Shown: piece by piece, positions 18,647 to 26,390 of the stretch
Numbering within the stretch: position 1 is the first letter of the stretch
Layout: each line of letters opens with the position of its first letter
Assembly: GCF_900099735.1 (NCBI RefSeq)
Contig: NZ_FNDT01000022.1
Span: forward strand, 1 to 41,994
Direction: 5' to 3'
Length of the DNA stretch: 41,994 bases
Origin: Arthrobacter subterraneus
Lineage (GTDB): Bacteria > Actinomycetota > Actinomycetes > Actinomycetales > Micrococcaceae
Notes under the pieces: model-generated
Told to the model about the DNA's origin: nothing
Database searches by the model: none
What the model saw: only the letters and a program-made list of their open reading frames with translations
Translations under genes and position numbers: made by a program

Positions 18647-19046
18647 CGCGCTCGGTTACCTCAACATTACCCGGCGCTGTTTGGCTCATGGTGATCCTTC
18701 CCTCACCAGACTGGAGCCCACCATGCCGAGCCAACCCACACCCTCGACCTTTAACTCCCCAGGCCGCCGTAACTGCAGGCCGCGGGTAAGCCGAACGGGC
18801 ACACCTGGAACGGCGGCGTGAGCGCTCAGCAGCTTGCCTGGATCGAGCGACCCTCGAGACTGCGCGCAAATTGGGGGAGAAAGTGGTCCTCAACTCACAT
18901 CACCCGGTCTTTCCCCTCGACCAGCACAACGCGTACAACGACGCCGAACTGGTGGACCTCGTGAGCTCCTACGACAACGTGGTGGCCTGGCTCAACGGCC
19001 ACAACCACGCCGGCAACTACGGCTTCACCGGCGGCACCCACTTCAT
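18647..19046 (+). pseudogene. Deleted, frameshifted copy of the Tat metallophosphoesterase
   Basis: Bases 18647-18770 resemble the leader and N-terminus of the gene at 21664, including the same upstream stretch TTACCCGGCGCTGTTTGGCT. An internal deletion of roughly 500 bases follows. From 18775 the copy resumes at the codons for NGHTWNGGVS. A one-base loss near 18849 (GAGCGACC against GAGCAGACC) shifts the frame. Bases 18867-19046 are identical to 22311-22490. The copy then stops dead at 19046/19047, where the YefM-YoeB operator begins. It cannot give a working enzyme. Confidence 0.88.
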
Positions 19047-19051
19047 TCGAG

Positions 19052-19079
19052 CGAGTGGTACGCTTTGATGTACCACTCG
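19052..19079 (+). promoter_or_regulatory. Candidate YefM operator
   Basis: CGAGTGGTAC (19052-19061) and GTACCACTCG (19070-19079) form a perfect 10-bp inverted repeat with an eight-base spacer, directly before the yefM ribosome-binding site. YefM-YoeB is known to repress its operon through palindromes of this type, with a GTAC-containing core. Confidence 0.6.
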
Positions 19080-19091
19080 GAAGGAATGTCG

Positions 19092-19343
19092 ATGTCCGCA
19101 ATCACCGCAACAGACGCTCGGCGCAACCTGTTCGGACTCATCCAGCAGGTCAACGAAGACCACACTCCTGTCGAAGTTGTTTCGAAGCACGGCAACGCCG
19201 TCATCATCTCCAAGGACGACTACGACGCGATCACTGAGACGGCCTACCTTTTGCGGCATACCAAAGGCGCGCAGCGCCTGCTCGCAGCCCTGGAACGCGC
19301 GCGGCGCGGAGAGTTCGAAACCCACGAACTGCATGAGGCGTGA
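19092..19343 (+). CDS. yefM: YefM-type antitoxin (Phd/YefM family)
   Basis: The 83-residue antitoxin starts MSAITATDARRNLFGLIQQV, the DNA-binding Phd/YefM fold. It continues HTPVEVVSKHGNAVIISKDDYDAITET, which is strongly diagnostic. The C-terminal tail (about 60-83) should bind YoeB. I chose ATG 19092, about six bases after GGAAGGA; another ATG at 19086 touches the ribosome-binding site. The end overlaps the yoeB start (GTGA). The operator palindrome lies just upstream. Confidence 0.93.
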   Translation: MSAITATDARRNLFGLIQQVNEDHTPVEVVSKHGNAVIISKDDYDAITETAYLLRHTKGAQRLLAALERARRGEFETHELHEA

Positions 19344-19600
19344 GCCGGCAACTCGCATTCGACCGGAACGGGTGGGAAGACTACATCTACTGGCAGGGCC
19401 AGGACAGGAAGACCCTGAAGCGAATCAACCTGTTGATTCAGGACGTACTGCGAGACCCGTTTACCGGTACGGGCAAACCTGAGCCTCTCAAGCACATCCT
19501 GTCGGGTGCCTGGTCCAGGAGAATCGATGAGGCGCACCGCCTCGTCTACCTTGTCACTGACACGCACATCGTCGTGTTGCAGGCGCGCGACCACTACTGA
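19340..19600 (+). CDS. yoeB: YoeB-type mRNA interferase toxin
   Basis: The 86-residue RelE-fold toxin cleaves mRNA on the ribosome. Diagnostic segments are WEDYIYWQGQDRKTLKRINLLIQD, DPFTGTGKPEPLKHILSG, WSRRIDEAHRLVYLV and the C-terminal RDHY with the catalytic-region histidine. Length is normal and no lesion is seen. It starts at GTG 19340, overlapping the yefM stop by four bases. Confidence 0.93.
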   Translation: MSRQLAFDRNGWEDYIYWQGQDRKTLKRINLLIQDVLRDPFTGTGKPEPLKHILSGAWSRRIDEAHRLVYLVTDTHIVVLQARDHY

Positions 19601-19662
19601 TTCACAACCATCTCTGGCCAGCGGTGTTGTCCCGATACATCCGCGCAGGTAGCGTTTCCCGC

Positions 19663-21498
19663 ATGCCAAAGTCGAAGCGATCCAAGAGAAAAGCGACAGG
19701 GATTAAAGCGACCGGCGACAGACACCTCAGCGCGGTACCCCAAGCGCCTGCGCCGCCGGTCGCACTGGCCTCCGCCAGTCGGGTCATCGACTCTTTCGCG
19801 GCAGAATTCGTCCACTGGTTCGAAGACGAGGGTGCAGGCAGTGCTGCCGAAGCGATGCAATCGCTACGTGCCATGGAGGCGATCCTCACCGCCGAATACA
19901 AAGTTACCGGCGGGTGCTCGGCCACTGAATTCACCCACGATGAAATTCTCGCCGTCGTCGAAGCCCTGGAGTTGGAGGATGAAGCGCTCGCGCTCCTCGA
20001 CCTTTGGCATCTTTACGTCGATTTCCTCGCCGAAACCGGACGATGGACCGGCTCCGGCGAAGAACTGGAGAAGGTGCACGGTCTCCTTTCCGGACCGGAC
20101 GGTTTAGCCATCGTAAACGTCCCGGAACTGACCGAGGAGGAGGAATCCAACGGCTTCGCGGAACTTCCCCTCATCCAGCGGACCACCGAGTTACTGCGCT
20201 GGATTGACCGTGGAAAGGAACTGACCGCCACCGGTGCCCTGAGGCTGAAGGACATCGCGCCCGCAGCTGCCTGTGTCGGAGTGAACGCCCGCGGCGCACA
20301 AAACGCCCCACGCGTTCCGCAGCCATTGCCCGGTTTCGAGGCACCCGTGCAGGAGGAGGGACTGAAGGTTCGCTCCATGCATGAAGTTCCGATTCTCAAC
20401 GTCATCTGGCGCACCCTGACCGGCATGGGTTTGTTGATTCTCGGGCCAACCTCAGTCCGCCCCGGACCGGACGTGGAGAGGTGGCTGAACGGAACCCCTG
20501 AACAAAAGGTTGAACTGTCCCGGGGTTTCGTTACCGAATTCCTGATCGCCAATCTCGATGACAGCAACAGTTGGCTAGAAGTTGCGCAAAACTCCGGGTT
20601 CCTGCTGGAGGTGGCGGCTCTCCTGGCGGGCACCACTGAGGAACCGGTGGCCAGAAACGCGCTGGACCGTTTCGCTCTAGAGGCGGCCGGCATGCCGGAC
20701 TACCTTGCCGGAATCGCCGCCGCATCCGCGCGCAAGCGTCTGGATACCTTGACCGAGCTGGGAATTTTTGAGACCGGCGGCTACTACAGGGTTCGCCCCG
20801 TCGTCGTGCAGTGCATTGCGGCGGTGGATGAGCGGGTGCGTGCCGATAATGAAGAACAGTACGACGACGAATCGCTCACCTTCCTGCCCACAGCGCCCGG
20901 CCATCCCGGTGGCCCGGCGGACGCCAACAGCACCTATCAGCTGAAAATAACGCTTCGGGAATCTGAACCGCCGATCTGGCGGCGCGTTCTGGTGCCCGCA
21001 TCCGCAGCGCTGGGCGAACTGCACAACGTTGTGCAGGCGGCCTTCGGGTGGGAAGACAGCCATATGCATCTTTTCAGTGCGGGCAACCGCTCTCGGGGAG
21101 GCACCTTTCAACCGGTGGGCTGGGACGGTCGGCAGCCGGAAAACTCCATCGATGAAGCCTCGGTTCAGGTGGGGCAACTGTTGTCGAAGAAAAAGGAGAA
21201 GCTGACATACGTTTACGATTTCGGAGACGACTGGATCCACGACATCACCCTTGAGGAGATCCTGGACAAGGAGGAGGCCGGCGCTCTTCCACGCTGCACC
21301 GACGGCAGCGGTTTAGGTCCCGAGGAGGACAGCGGTGGCGTATGGGGCTGGACAAATATGGTCCGGACGGCCAACGATCCGCGCGCTGAGGATCACGCGG
21401 ATATCCGCGAATGGCTCGGGCTTCGGCCTGGGGAGAGAGTCGATCCCGAATCGTTTTCTCTTCCCGATACCAATGAACGGCTGAAGCGTCTGCGCTGA
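19663..21498 (+). CDS. pRiA4b ORF-3-like (IS1096 TnpR-like) domain protein
   Basis: The 611-residue protein ends in a pRiA4b-ORF3/IS1096 TnpR-like domain (about 425-611). It is recognised by YQLKITLRESEPPIWRRVLVP, LHNVVQAAFGWEDSHMHLF, LTYVYDFGDDWIHDITLE and CTDGSGLGPEEDSGG. The first 400 residues are helical and match nothing I recognise. The function of the family is not established despite the resolvase-like name. I chose ATG 19663; 13 in-frame codons upstream to TTG 19624 lack a ribosome-binding site. It sits between the broken and the intact phosphoesterase copies, inside the segment bounded by the direct repeats. Confidence 0.85.
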   Translation: MPKSKRSKRKATGIKATGDRHLSAVPQAPAPPVALASASRVIDSFAAEFVHWFEDEGAGSAAEAMQSLRAMEAILTAEYKVTGGCSATEFTHDEILAVVEALELEDEALALLDLWHLYVDFLAETGRWTGSGEELEKVHGLLSGPDGLAIVNVPELTEEEESNGFAELPLIQRTTELLRWIDRGKELTATGALRLKDIAPAAACVGVNARGAQNAPRVPQPLPGFEAPVQEEGLKVRSMHEVPILNVIWRTLTGMGLLILGPTSVRPGPDVERWLNGTPEQKVELSRGFVTEFLIANLDDSNSWLEVAQNSGFLLEVAALLAGTTEEPVARNALDRFALEAAGMPDYLAGIAAASARKRLDTLTELGIFETGGYYRVRPVVVQCIAAVDERVRADNEEQYDDESLTFLPTAPGHPGGPADANSTYQLKITLRESEPPIWRRVLVPASAALGELHNVVQAAFGWEDSHMHLFSAGNRSRGGTFQPVGWDGRQPENSIDEASVQVGQLLSKKKEKLTYVYDFGDDWIHDITLEEILDKEEAGALPRCTDGSGLGPEEDSGGVWGWTNMVRTANDPRAEDHADIREWLGLRPGERVDPESFSLPDTNERLKRLR

Positions 21499-21663
21499 TG
21501 CCGTCAGCGCAGTCTTCCAGCCGGGTTCCTGAAGAACCACAATGCAATTCCCGCGTACGAACTTCAGCCCGACTTAACGGAGCGGCCCGCGCCCTGTTAC
21601 CGCGACGTTACCCGGCGCTGTTTGGCTCGTGGTGGTCCTTCCCTCACCAGACTGGAGCCCACT

Positions 21664-22629
21664 ATGCCGAGCCAACCCACGCCGTCGACCCCTCACTCCC
21701 CCAGCCGCCGCCGCTTTCTGGGACTGAGTGCCGGCGCGGCCGCTGCCTTCGCCGTGGCCGGCGCACCAGCCGCGTCCGCCAACCCGGGCAACGCTGCACC
21801 GCCGCTGCGTTTCGGAGTCATAGCCGACTGCCAGTACGCCGACAAGCCCGACCGCGGCGTCCGGCTCTACCGGCAGTCCATCGGAAAGCTGCAGGAGGCG
21901 GTCACCACCCTTAACCAGGAGGACCTCCGGTTCGCACTGCACCTCGGTGACTTTGTCGACGAGTTTCCGGAGAGCTTCGACGCCGTCACCCCGATCTGGG
22001 AGCAGCTGCGGATGTCGAAGTTCCATGTGCTTGGCAACCACGACTTCCAGATGCCCCGCGAGGAAGTGCTGGCCGCGATGAACATGCCGGCGTCCTACCA
22101 TCACTTCCGCCGCAACGGCTGGCGGTTCATCGTGGTGGACACCAACGACATCAGTACCTACGGCAACCCCGAAGGCTCAGCCAACTACGAACTCGCCCGG
22201 CAGATGCGCGCCGAACTGCAGGCCGCGGGCAAGCCGAACGGGCACACCTGGAACGGCGGCGTGAGCCCTCAGCAGCTTGCCTGGATCGAGCAGACCCTCG
22301 AGACTGCGCACAAATTGGGGGAGAAAGTGGTCCTCAACTCACATCACCCGGTCTTTCCCCTCGACCAGCACAACGCGTACAACGACGCCGAACTGGTGGA
22401 CCTCGTGAGCTCCTACGACAACGTGGTGGCCTGGCTCAACGGCCACAACCACGCCGGCAACTACGGCTTCACCGGCGGCACCCACTTCATCACCTTCAAG
22501 GGCATGCTCGACACCACGGTCAACTCCTACGCCACCGTGCAGGCGTACGACGACCGCCTCGTGATCGAAGGATTCGGTCGCGAGCCCAACCGCATTGTCC
22601 CCATCGGCGCCCCCGCGTACGAAGCCTGA
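21664..22629 (+). CDS. Tat-exported metallophosphoesterase
   Basis: The 321-residue calcineurin-like phosphoesterase is exported by the Tat system; the signal has RRRFLGLS, then a hydrophobic core, then APAASA. Metal ligands are visible in ADCQY, HLGDFVDE, VLGNHDF, NSHHPVF and NGHNHAGN. Relatives include ADP-ribose/CDP-alcohol diphosphatases, but the substrate is not readable. ATG 21664 follows GGAG. It is five bases upstream of the UDP-sulfoquinovose synthase gene, so the two are probably cotranscribed. A broken copy lies at 18647-19046. Confidence 0.9.
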   Translation: MPSQPTPSTPHSPSRRRFLGLSAGAAAAFAVAGAPAASANPGNAAPPLRFGVIADCQYADKPDRGVRLYRQSIGKLQEAVTTLNQEDLRFALHLGDFVDEFPESFDAVTPIWEQLRMSKFHVLGNHDFQMPREEVLAAMNMPASYHHFRRNGWRFIVVDTNDISTYGNPEGSANYELARQMRAELQAAGKPNGHTWNGGVSPQQLAWIEQTLETAHKLGEKVVLNSHHPVFPLDQHNAYNDAELVDLVSSYDNVVAWLNGHNHAGNYGFTGGTHFITFKGMLDTTVNSYATVQAYDDRLVIEGFGREPNRIVPIGAPAYEA

Positions 22630-22633
22630 CGCG

Positions 22634-23818
22634 GTGCGGATCCTGGTTTTAGGCGGTGACGGCTTTTGTGGCTGGCCAACCGCCCTGCACCTGTCGAATG
22701 CGGGGTATGACGTAACCATTCTGGACAACCTCTCCCGCCGTCGCATCGACGTCGAACTCGGTGCGCAGTCACTGACCCCGATCGAACCGATCCAGGTGCG
22801 ACTGGACGCCTGGCGTGCCGTCTCGGGCCGCAGCATCGGGTTTGTGCAGTGCGATGTTGCCGCCGACTTCGAGCTGTTGCTTCAGGTGTTGGACAGTCTC
22901 CGCCCGGACGCTATCGTTCACTTCGCCGAACAGCGCGCCGCCCCCTATTCCATGAGGTCCGCCCGGCACAAGCGCTACACCGTCAACAACAACATCAATG
23001 CCACACACAATGTTCTGGCCGCGCTTGTGGAGTTGGGGCTCGACTCCCACCTGGTGCATCTGGGCACCATGGGCGTCTACGGGTATGGCACAGCGGGCGT
23101 GCGCATCCCGGAGGGCTACCTGCCGGTGTCGATGACCGCCGACGACGGCGGCACCGTGGATCAGGAAATCCTCTACCCGACAAATCCGGGCAGCATCTAC
23201 CACCTGACCAAATCCCAGGATCAGCTGCTCTTCGCCTTCTACAACAAGAACGACCACCTCCGCATCACCGACCTGCACCAGGGCATCGTCTGGGGTACCC
23301 AGACCGTGGAGACCGCCCGCGACCCGCGTCTGATCAACCGATTCGATTACGACGGCGACTATGGCACCGTCCTGAACCGTTTCCTCATGCAGGCGGCAGT
23401 GGGCCACCCCCTCAGTGTGCACGGCACCGGCGGACAGACACGCGCTTTCATCCATCTGCAGAACACCGTCCAGTGCGTCCAGTTGGCTCTGGAGTCTCCG
23501 CCTGCCACGGGCGAGCGCGTCCGGATCCTCAACCAGATGACGGAGACGCACCGCCTGCGCGACCTGGCCCGCATGATTGCCGGAATGACCGGGGCACAGA
23601 TCGAGTATCTGGACAATCCGCGCAACGAAGCGGCCGAAAATGACCTCATAGTTGAGAACAGCGGGCTGTTGGCACTTGGCCTGGAGCCGCTGACTCTCGC
23701 CGGGCACCTGCTCGCTGAGGTTACCGAGATCGCCCAGCGCTACGCCGGGCGGTGCGATCTGGAGAAAATTCCGTCCCGCTCACTCTGGCGCAGACCTGCA
23801 CCCGCCGTCGTCCTCTGA
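22634..23818 (+). CDS. sqdB: UDP-sulfoquinovose synthase, SQD1/SqdB-type
   Basis: The 394-residue NAD-dependent SDR/epimerase-family enzyme makes UDP-sulfoquinovose from UDP-glucose and sulfite. The match to SQD1 is specific: GGDGFCGWPTALHLSNAGY at the NAD site, DNLSRR, SLTPI, HFAEQRAAPYSM, LGTMGVYG (catalytic Thr), IYHLTKSQDQ (catalytic Tyr and Lys), GTVLNRFLMQAAVGHPL and LGLEPL near the end. The start is GTG 22634, five bases after the phosphoesterase stop. The next gene encodes the matching glycosyltransferase. Together they point to sulfoquinovosyl lipid synthesis. Confidence 0.92.
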   Translation: MRILVLGGDGFCGWPTALHLSNAGYDVTILDNLSRRRIDVELGAQSLTPIEPIQVRLDAWRAVSGRSIGFVQCDVAADFELLLQVLDSLRPDAIVHFAEQRAAPYSMRSARHKRYTVNNNINATHNVLAALVELGLDSHLVHLGTMGVYGYGTAGVRIPEGYLPVSMTADDGGTVDQEILYPTNPGSIYHLTKSQDQLLFAFYNKNDHLRITDLHQGIVWGTQTVETARDPRLINRFDYDGDYGTVLNRFLMQAAVGHPLSVHGTGGQTRAFIHLQNTVQCVQLALESPPATGERVRILNQMTETHRLRDLARMIAGMTGAQIEYLDNPRNEAAENDLIVENSGLLALGLEPLTLAGHLLAEVTEIAQRYAGRCDLEKIPSRSLWRRPAPAVVL

Positions 23819-23833
23819 TCAGGAGGGCAGGCG

Positions 23834-24949
23834 ATGAAGATGAGAATCGCTTTTGTCACCGAGGTGTGGCGTCCGTCGATCAACGGCGTGGTCACCCGTC
23901 TGTCCGTGGCGGTTGACGGTCTTCTGGCGGCGGGACACCAGGTGCTGATCATAGCGCCCGACGTCGGCGGCGGCCACGGTGCCTCTCCCCGGCAGCCGGG
24001 CCTCACCGTGCGCCGGGTGCCCTCCTTCCGCTTCCGCTTTATTTACGGAGGCCAGCCCTGGGGGCTGCCGATGCCCCGCGTCGACCGGTATCTGAAGGAT
24101 TTCCGGCCGGACCTGGTCCACGTCGTGAGCCCCCTGATGCTGGGCATTGCAGGGGTGCTCGCCGCGCGGCTGCAGCGACTGCCGCTCGTCGCTTCCTTCC
24201 ACACCGACGTTGCCGCCTACGCCGGCTCCTACCACCTGGGTTGGCTGCGCCCGGCGATCTGGTGGGTCACCGCCCAGCTCCACCGGCAGGCCGCCCTGAA
24301 CCTCGTGACTTCCGAGTACGCAGCTCAGCTACTGGCCTCCCACCGTATCGACCGGGTGCAGGTGTGGCAGCGCGGCGTCGATCTCAGCCTCTTCCAACCC
24401 GCTCGGGCCTTGAAAAGGACGCCGGACGAGCTTCCCACCGCGCTGTATGTGGGCCGTCTGGCTGACGAGAAGGGCCTGCACCGGCTGGCACCGCTGGCCC
24501 GGTCGGGGTGCGTCCGGCTGCTCATGGTGGGTGATGGGCCCGACCGTGACAGACTGCAGGCAGAATTCGCCGGAACGCCGACCAGCTTCCCCGGCTCCCG
24601 CTCTGGTTCAGCGCTGGCCGAGACGTATGCCGGGGCGGATGTCTTCGTCTTCCCGTCGACCACCGAAACACTTGGTCTGGTGATCCTCGAGGCACTCGCC
24701 AGCGGCCTTCCGGTGGTGGCCGCTGACACCCCCACGGGCCGGGAACTCCTTCAGGGAAACCCGGCGGCGCGGCTGTTTCCGCCGGATAGGCCTGAGCAGA
24801 TCGCCGGCCTGGTGGCCGAGCTGCTCTCCGGCCTGTCACGGGAGGAGCTGGCGCAGCACGCGCGTAGGGAGGCGGAGCGGTGGGGGTGGCGGGCGGCAAC
24901 CGAACAGCTGACCGGGTACTACCGCGAGGTCCTGGACGACGCCGGGTAG
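23834..24949 (+). CDS. sqdX: GT4 glycosyltransferase, SqdX-like sulfoquinovosyltransferase
   Basis: The 371-residue GT-B enzyme resembles SqdX/SQD2, which moves sulfoquinovose from UDP to diacylglycerol; alpha-mannosyltransferases of the same family are the alternative. Seen are RIAFVTEVWRPSINGVVTRL at the acceptor side, PLVASFHTDVAAYA, RGVDLSLFQPAR, the donor-site stretch ADVFVFPSTTETLGLVILEALASGLPVVA with the E-x7-E motif, and D-T-P-T-G-R. AGGAGG precedes ATG 23834. Adjacency (15 bases) to the UDP-sulfoquinovose synthase makes the sulfolipid role the better call. A hairpin terminator follows. Confidence 0.83.
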   Translation: MKMRIAFVTEVWRPSINGVVTRLSVAVDGLLAAGHQVLIIAPDVGGGHGASPRQPGLTVRRVPSFRFRFIYGGQPWGLPMPRVDRYLKDFRPDLVHVVSPLMLGIAGVLAARLQRLPLVASFHTDVAAYAGSYHLGWLRPAIWWVTAQLHRQAALNLVTSEYAAQLLASHRIDRVQVWQRGVDLSLFQPARALKRTPDELPTALYVGRLADEKGLHRLAPLARSGCVRLLMVGDGPDRDRLQAEFAGTPTSFPGSRSGSALAETYAGADVFVFPSTTETLGLVILEALASGLPVVAADTPTGRELLQGNPAARLFPPDRPEQIAGLVAELLSGLSREELAQHARREAERWGWRAATEQLTGYYREVLDDAG

Positions 24950-24952
24950 CGG

Positions 24953-24985
24953 CACGAGTGCCCCGGTACACTCGTGTTTGCTGTT
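24953..24985 (+). terminator. Terminator of the sulfolipid operon
   Basis: CACGAGTG (24953-24960) pairs with CACTCGTG (24969-24976), with an eight-base loop, followed by TTTGCTGTT. It lies four bases after the stop of the glycosyltransferase gene. The stem is short but perfect. Confidence 0.55.
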
Positions 24986-25101
24986 ACCCCACCACCATCC
25001 CCCGCCAGGCCACGTCCAGAGCTGACCGGCATGGACGGGTCAAACCCGTCCGGCGAGGTCTAAACTGTGAGGGTCCATCAGTATGAAAAAGAGGTCGAAC
25101 C

Positions 25102-25485
25102 ATGCTTAGCTCCAGCAAGGTAACGACGATCCTGCCTGTGAAAGACATGGACCGTGCACGAAGTTTTTACGAGAAGTCCCTCGGCCTGACCCTGGCGGGC
25201 TCCATGGAGGAGGGAACGTGTCTCTTCAGCGACGACGGCCACAACGGGATCCAGCTCATGCTGAAACCGGAAGGTAGCCCCTCCGGCAATACGGAAGTCA
25301 GCTTCGAGGTGGAGGACATCGCAGCGGAATTGCGGGCGCTGGAATCCAACGGGGTCAGGTTTGAGGACTATGACCTCCCCGGGCTGAAAACCGTCAATCA
25401 CGTTGCAGAGAGCGACGGGCATAAGGCGGCCTGGTTCACCGACACGGAGGGGAACATCCTCTGTCTTCATCAGATTGCGGGCTAA
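25102..25485 (+). CDS. VOC-family (glyoxalase/bleomycin-resistance fold) protein
   Basis: The 127-residue protein has the two paired beta-alpha-beta-beta-beta modules of the VOC fold: TTILPVKDMDRARSFYEKSLGL at the N-terminus, and VSFEVEDIAAELRALESNGVRF with AWFTDTEGNILCLHQ at the C-terminus. It may be a metal-dependent lyase, dioxygenase or binding protein; the substrate cannot be assigned. ATG 25102 follows AGAGG at good spacing. It is convergent with surE; the 122-base gap holds no gene. Confidence 0.85.
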   Translation: MLSSSKVTTILPVKDMDRARSFYEKSLGLTLAGSMEEGTCLFSDDGHNGIQLMLKPEGSPSGNTEVSFEVEDIAAELRALESNGVRFEDYDLPGLKTVNHVAESDGHKAAWFTDTEGNILCLHQIAG

Positions 25486-25607
25486 CCCGCGCCTGACGAG
25501 GGTCTGGAGGTGAGCTCGGGGAGCACCACCGCTGCTGCTCTTCGGGCTGACCAGGTCACGGCGGGGCGATCGATTATGCCCGTATCCGTACCCTATCCGG
25601 CGGGCTT

Positions 25608-26390
25608 TCAGGGGACCAGATTCCGCAGCCGCTCCTGAAGCAATGGGACAGCCGACTCCGTGACCGCGGTGATCGCCGTGACGGGCGCGAACCCCGCGGC
25701 GAGCAACGTGAAGTCGCTGTGTTCCTCCGCCTCGCCGACGGTGTCCTCCACCGACAACCGGATGTACTGGTGCCCGCGCTCAGCCATGGTGGTCTGCACA
25801 ATTCCGAATTCGGCAAGCGTGGCTACGCGGTACTCCGGCTGGTCAGTTCCGGCACTGTTCGGCACATTCAGGTTGAGGACCGTCCCCGGCTCATGATCCA
25901 GCAACACCGGAAGCAACCCCGCAGCCATCCTGGCTGCGTGCTTCCAGTGCAGCTCCGCGGGATCCAGGCCCGTGTCGAGGGAGACTGCCATGCCGCGGCC
26001 GCCGTTGATGCCGGCGGTCAGAGCCGCTCCGACCGTGCCGGAGTGCAGAATGGCACGTCCCACGTTGGCGCCGCGGTTTACTCCGGAAAACACCACGTCC
26101 GGCGGATCACCGAATGCGCCGTGGGCCGCAATCATCGAAATGAACCCCGGCGCTCCCGGTACTGCGAAAGCCCGGACGCCGTCGAGCCCTTCGATGGGCC
26201 GCTCCTCAACGTGAATCCGGCCCTCGTCCTCCACCGCGATGATGGACGCGCTGCTGCCGCTCGACTCAGCGGAGGGGGCAGCTACCGTAACGTCATGTCC
26301 GCCGGCCGCGAGTTCAGCAGCCAGGGCATGCAGTCCCGGTGAGCTGATGCCGTCGTCGTTCGTGACAAGGATTCTGGTGGGCCGGTTCAT
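25608..26390 (-). CDS. surE: 5'/3'-nucleotidase SurE
   Basis: The 260-residue metal-dependent phosphatase acts on nucleoside monophosphates. The signature ILVTNDDGISSPGLHAL places the metal ligands at D12 and D13. VAPSAESSGSSASI carries the usual serine metal ligand region and VFSGVNRGANVG the asparagine. Family members help survival in stationary phase and rescue nucleotides. The start ATG 26390 overlaps the stop of the PfkB-like gene by four bases, an unusual pairing. Confidence 0.93.
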   Translation of the reverse strand: MNRPTRILVTNDDGISSPGLHALAAELAAGGHDVTVAAPSAESSGSSASIIAVEDEGRIHVEERPIEGLDGVRAFAVPGAPGFISMIAAHGAFGDPPDVVFSGVNRGANVGRAILHSGTVGAALTAGINGGRGMAVSLDTGLDPAELHWKHAARMAAGLLPVLLDHEPGTVLNLNVPNSAGTDQPEYRVATLAEFGIVQTTMAERGHQYIRLSVEDTVGEAEEHSDFTLLAAGFAPVTAITAVTESAVPLLQERLRNLVP

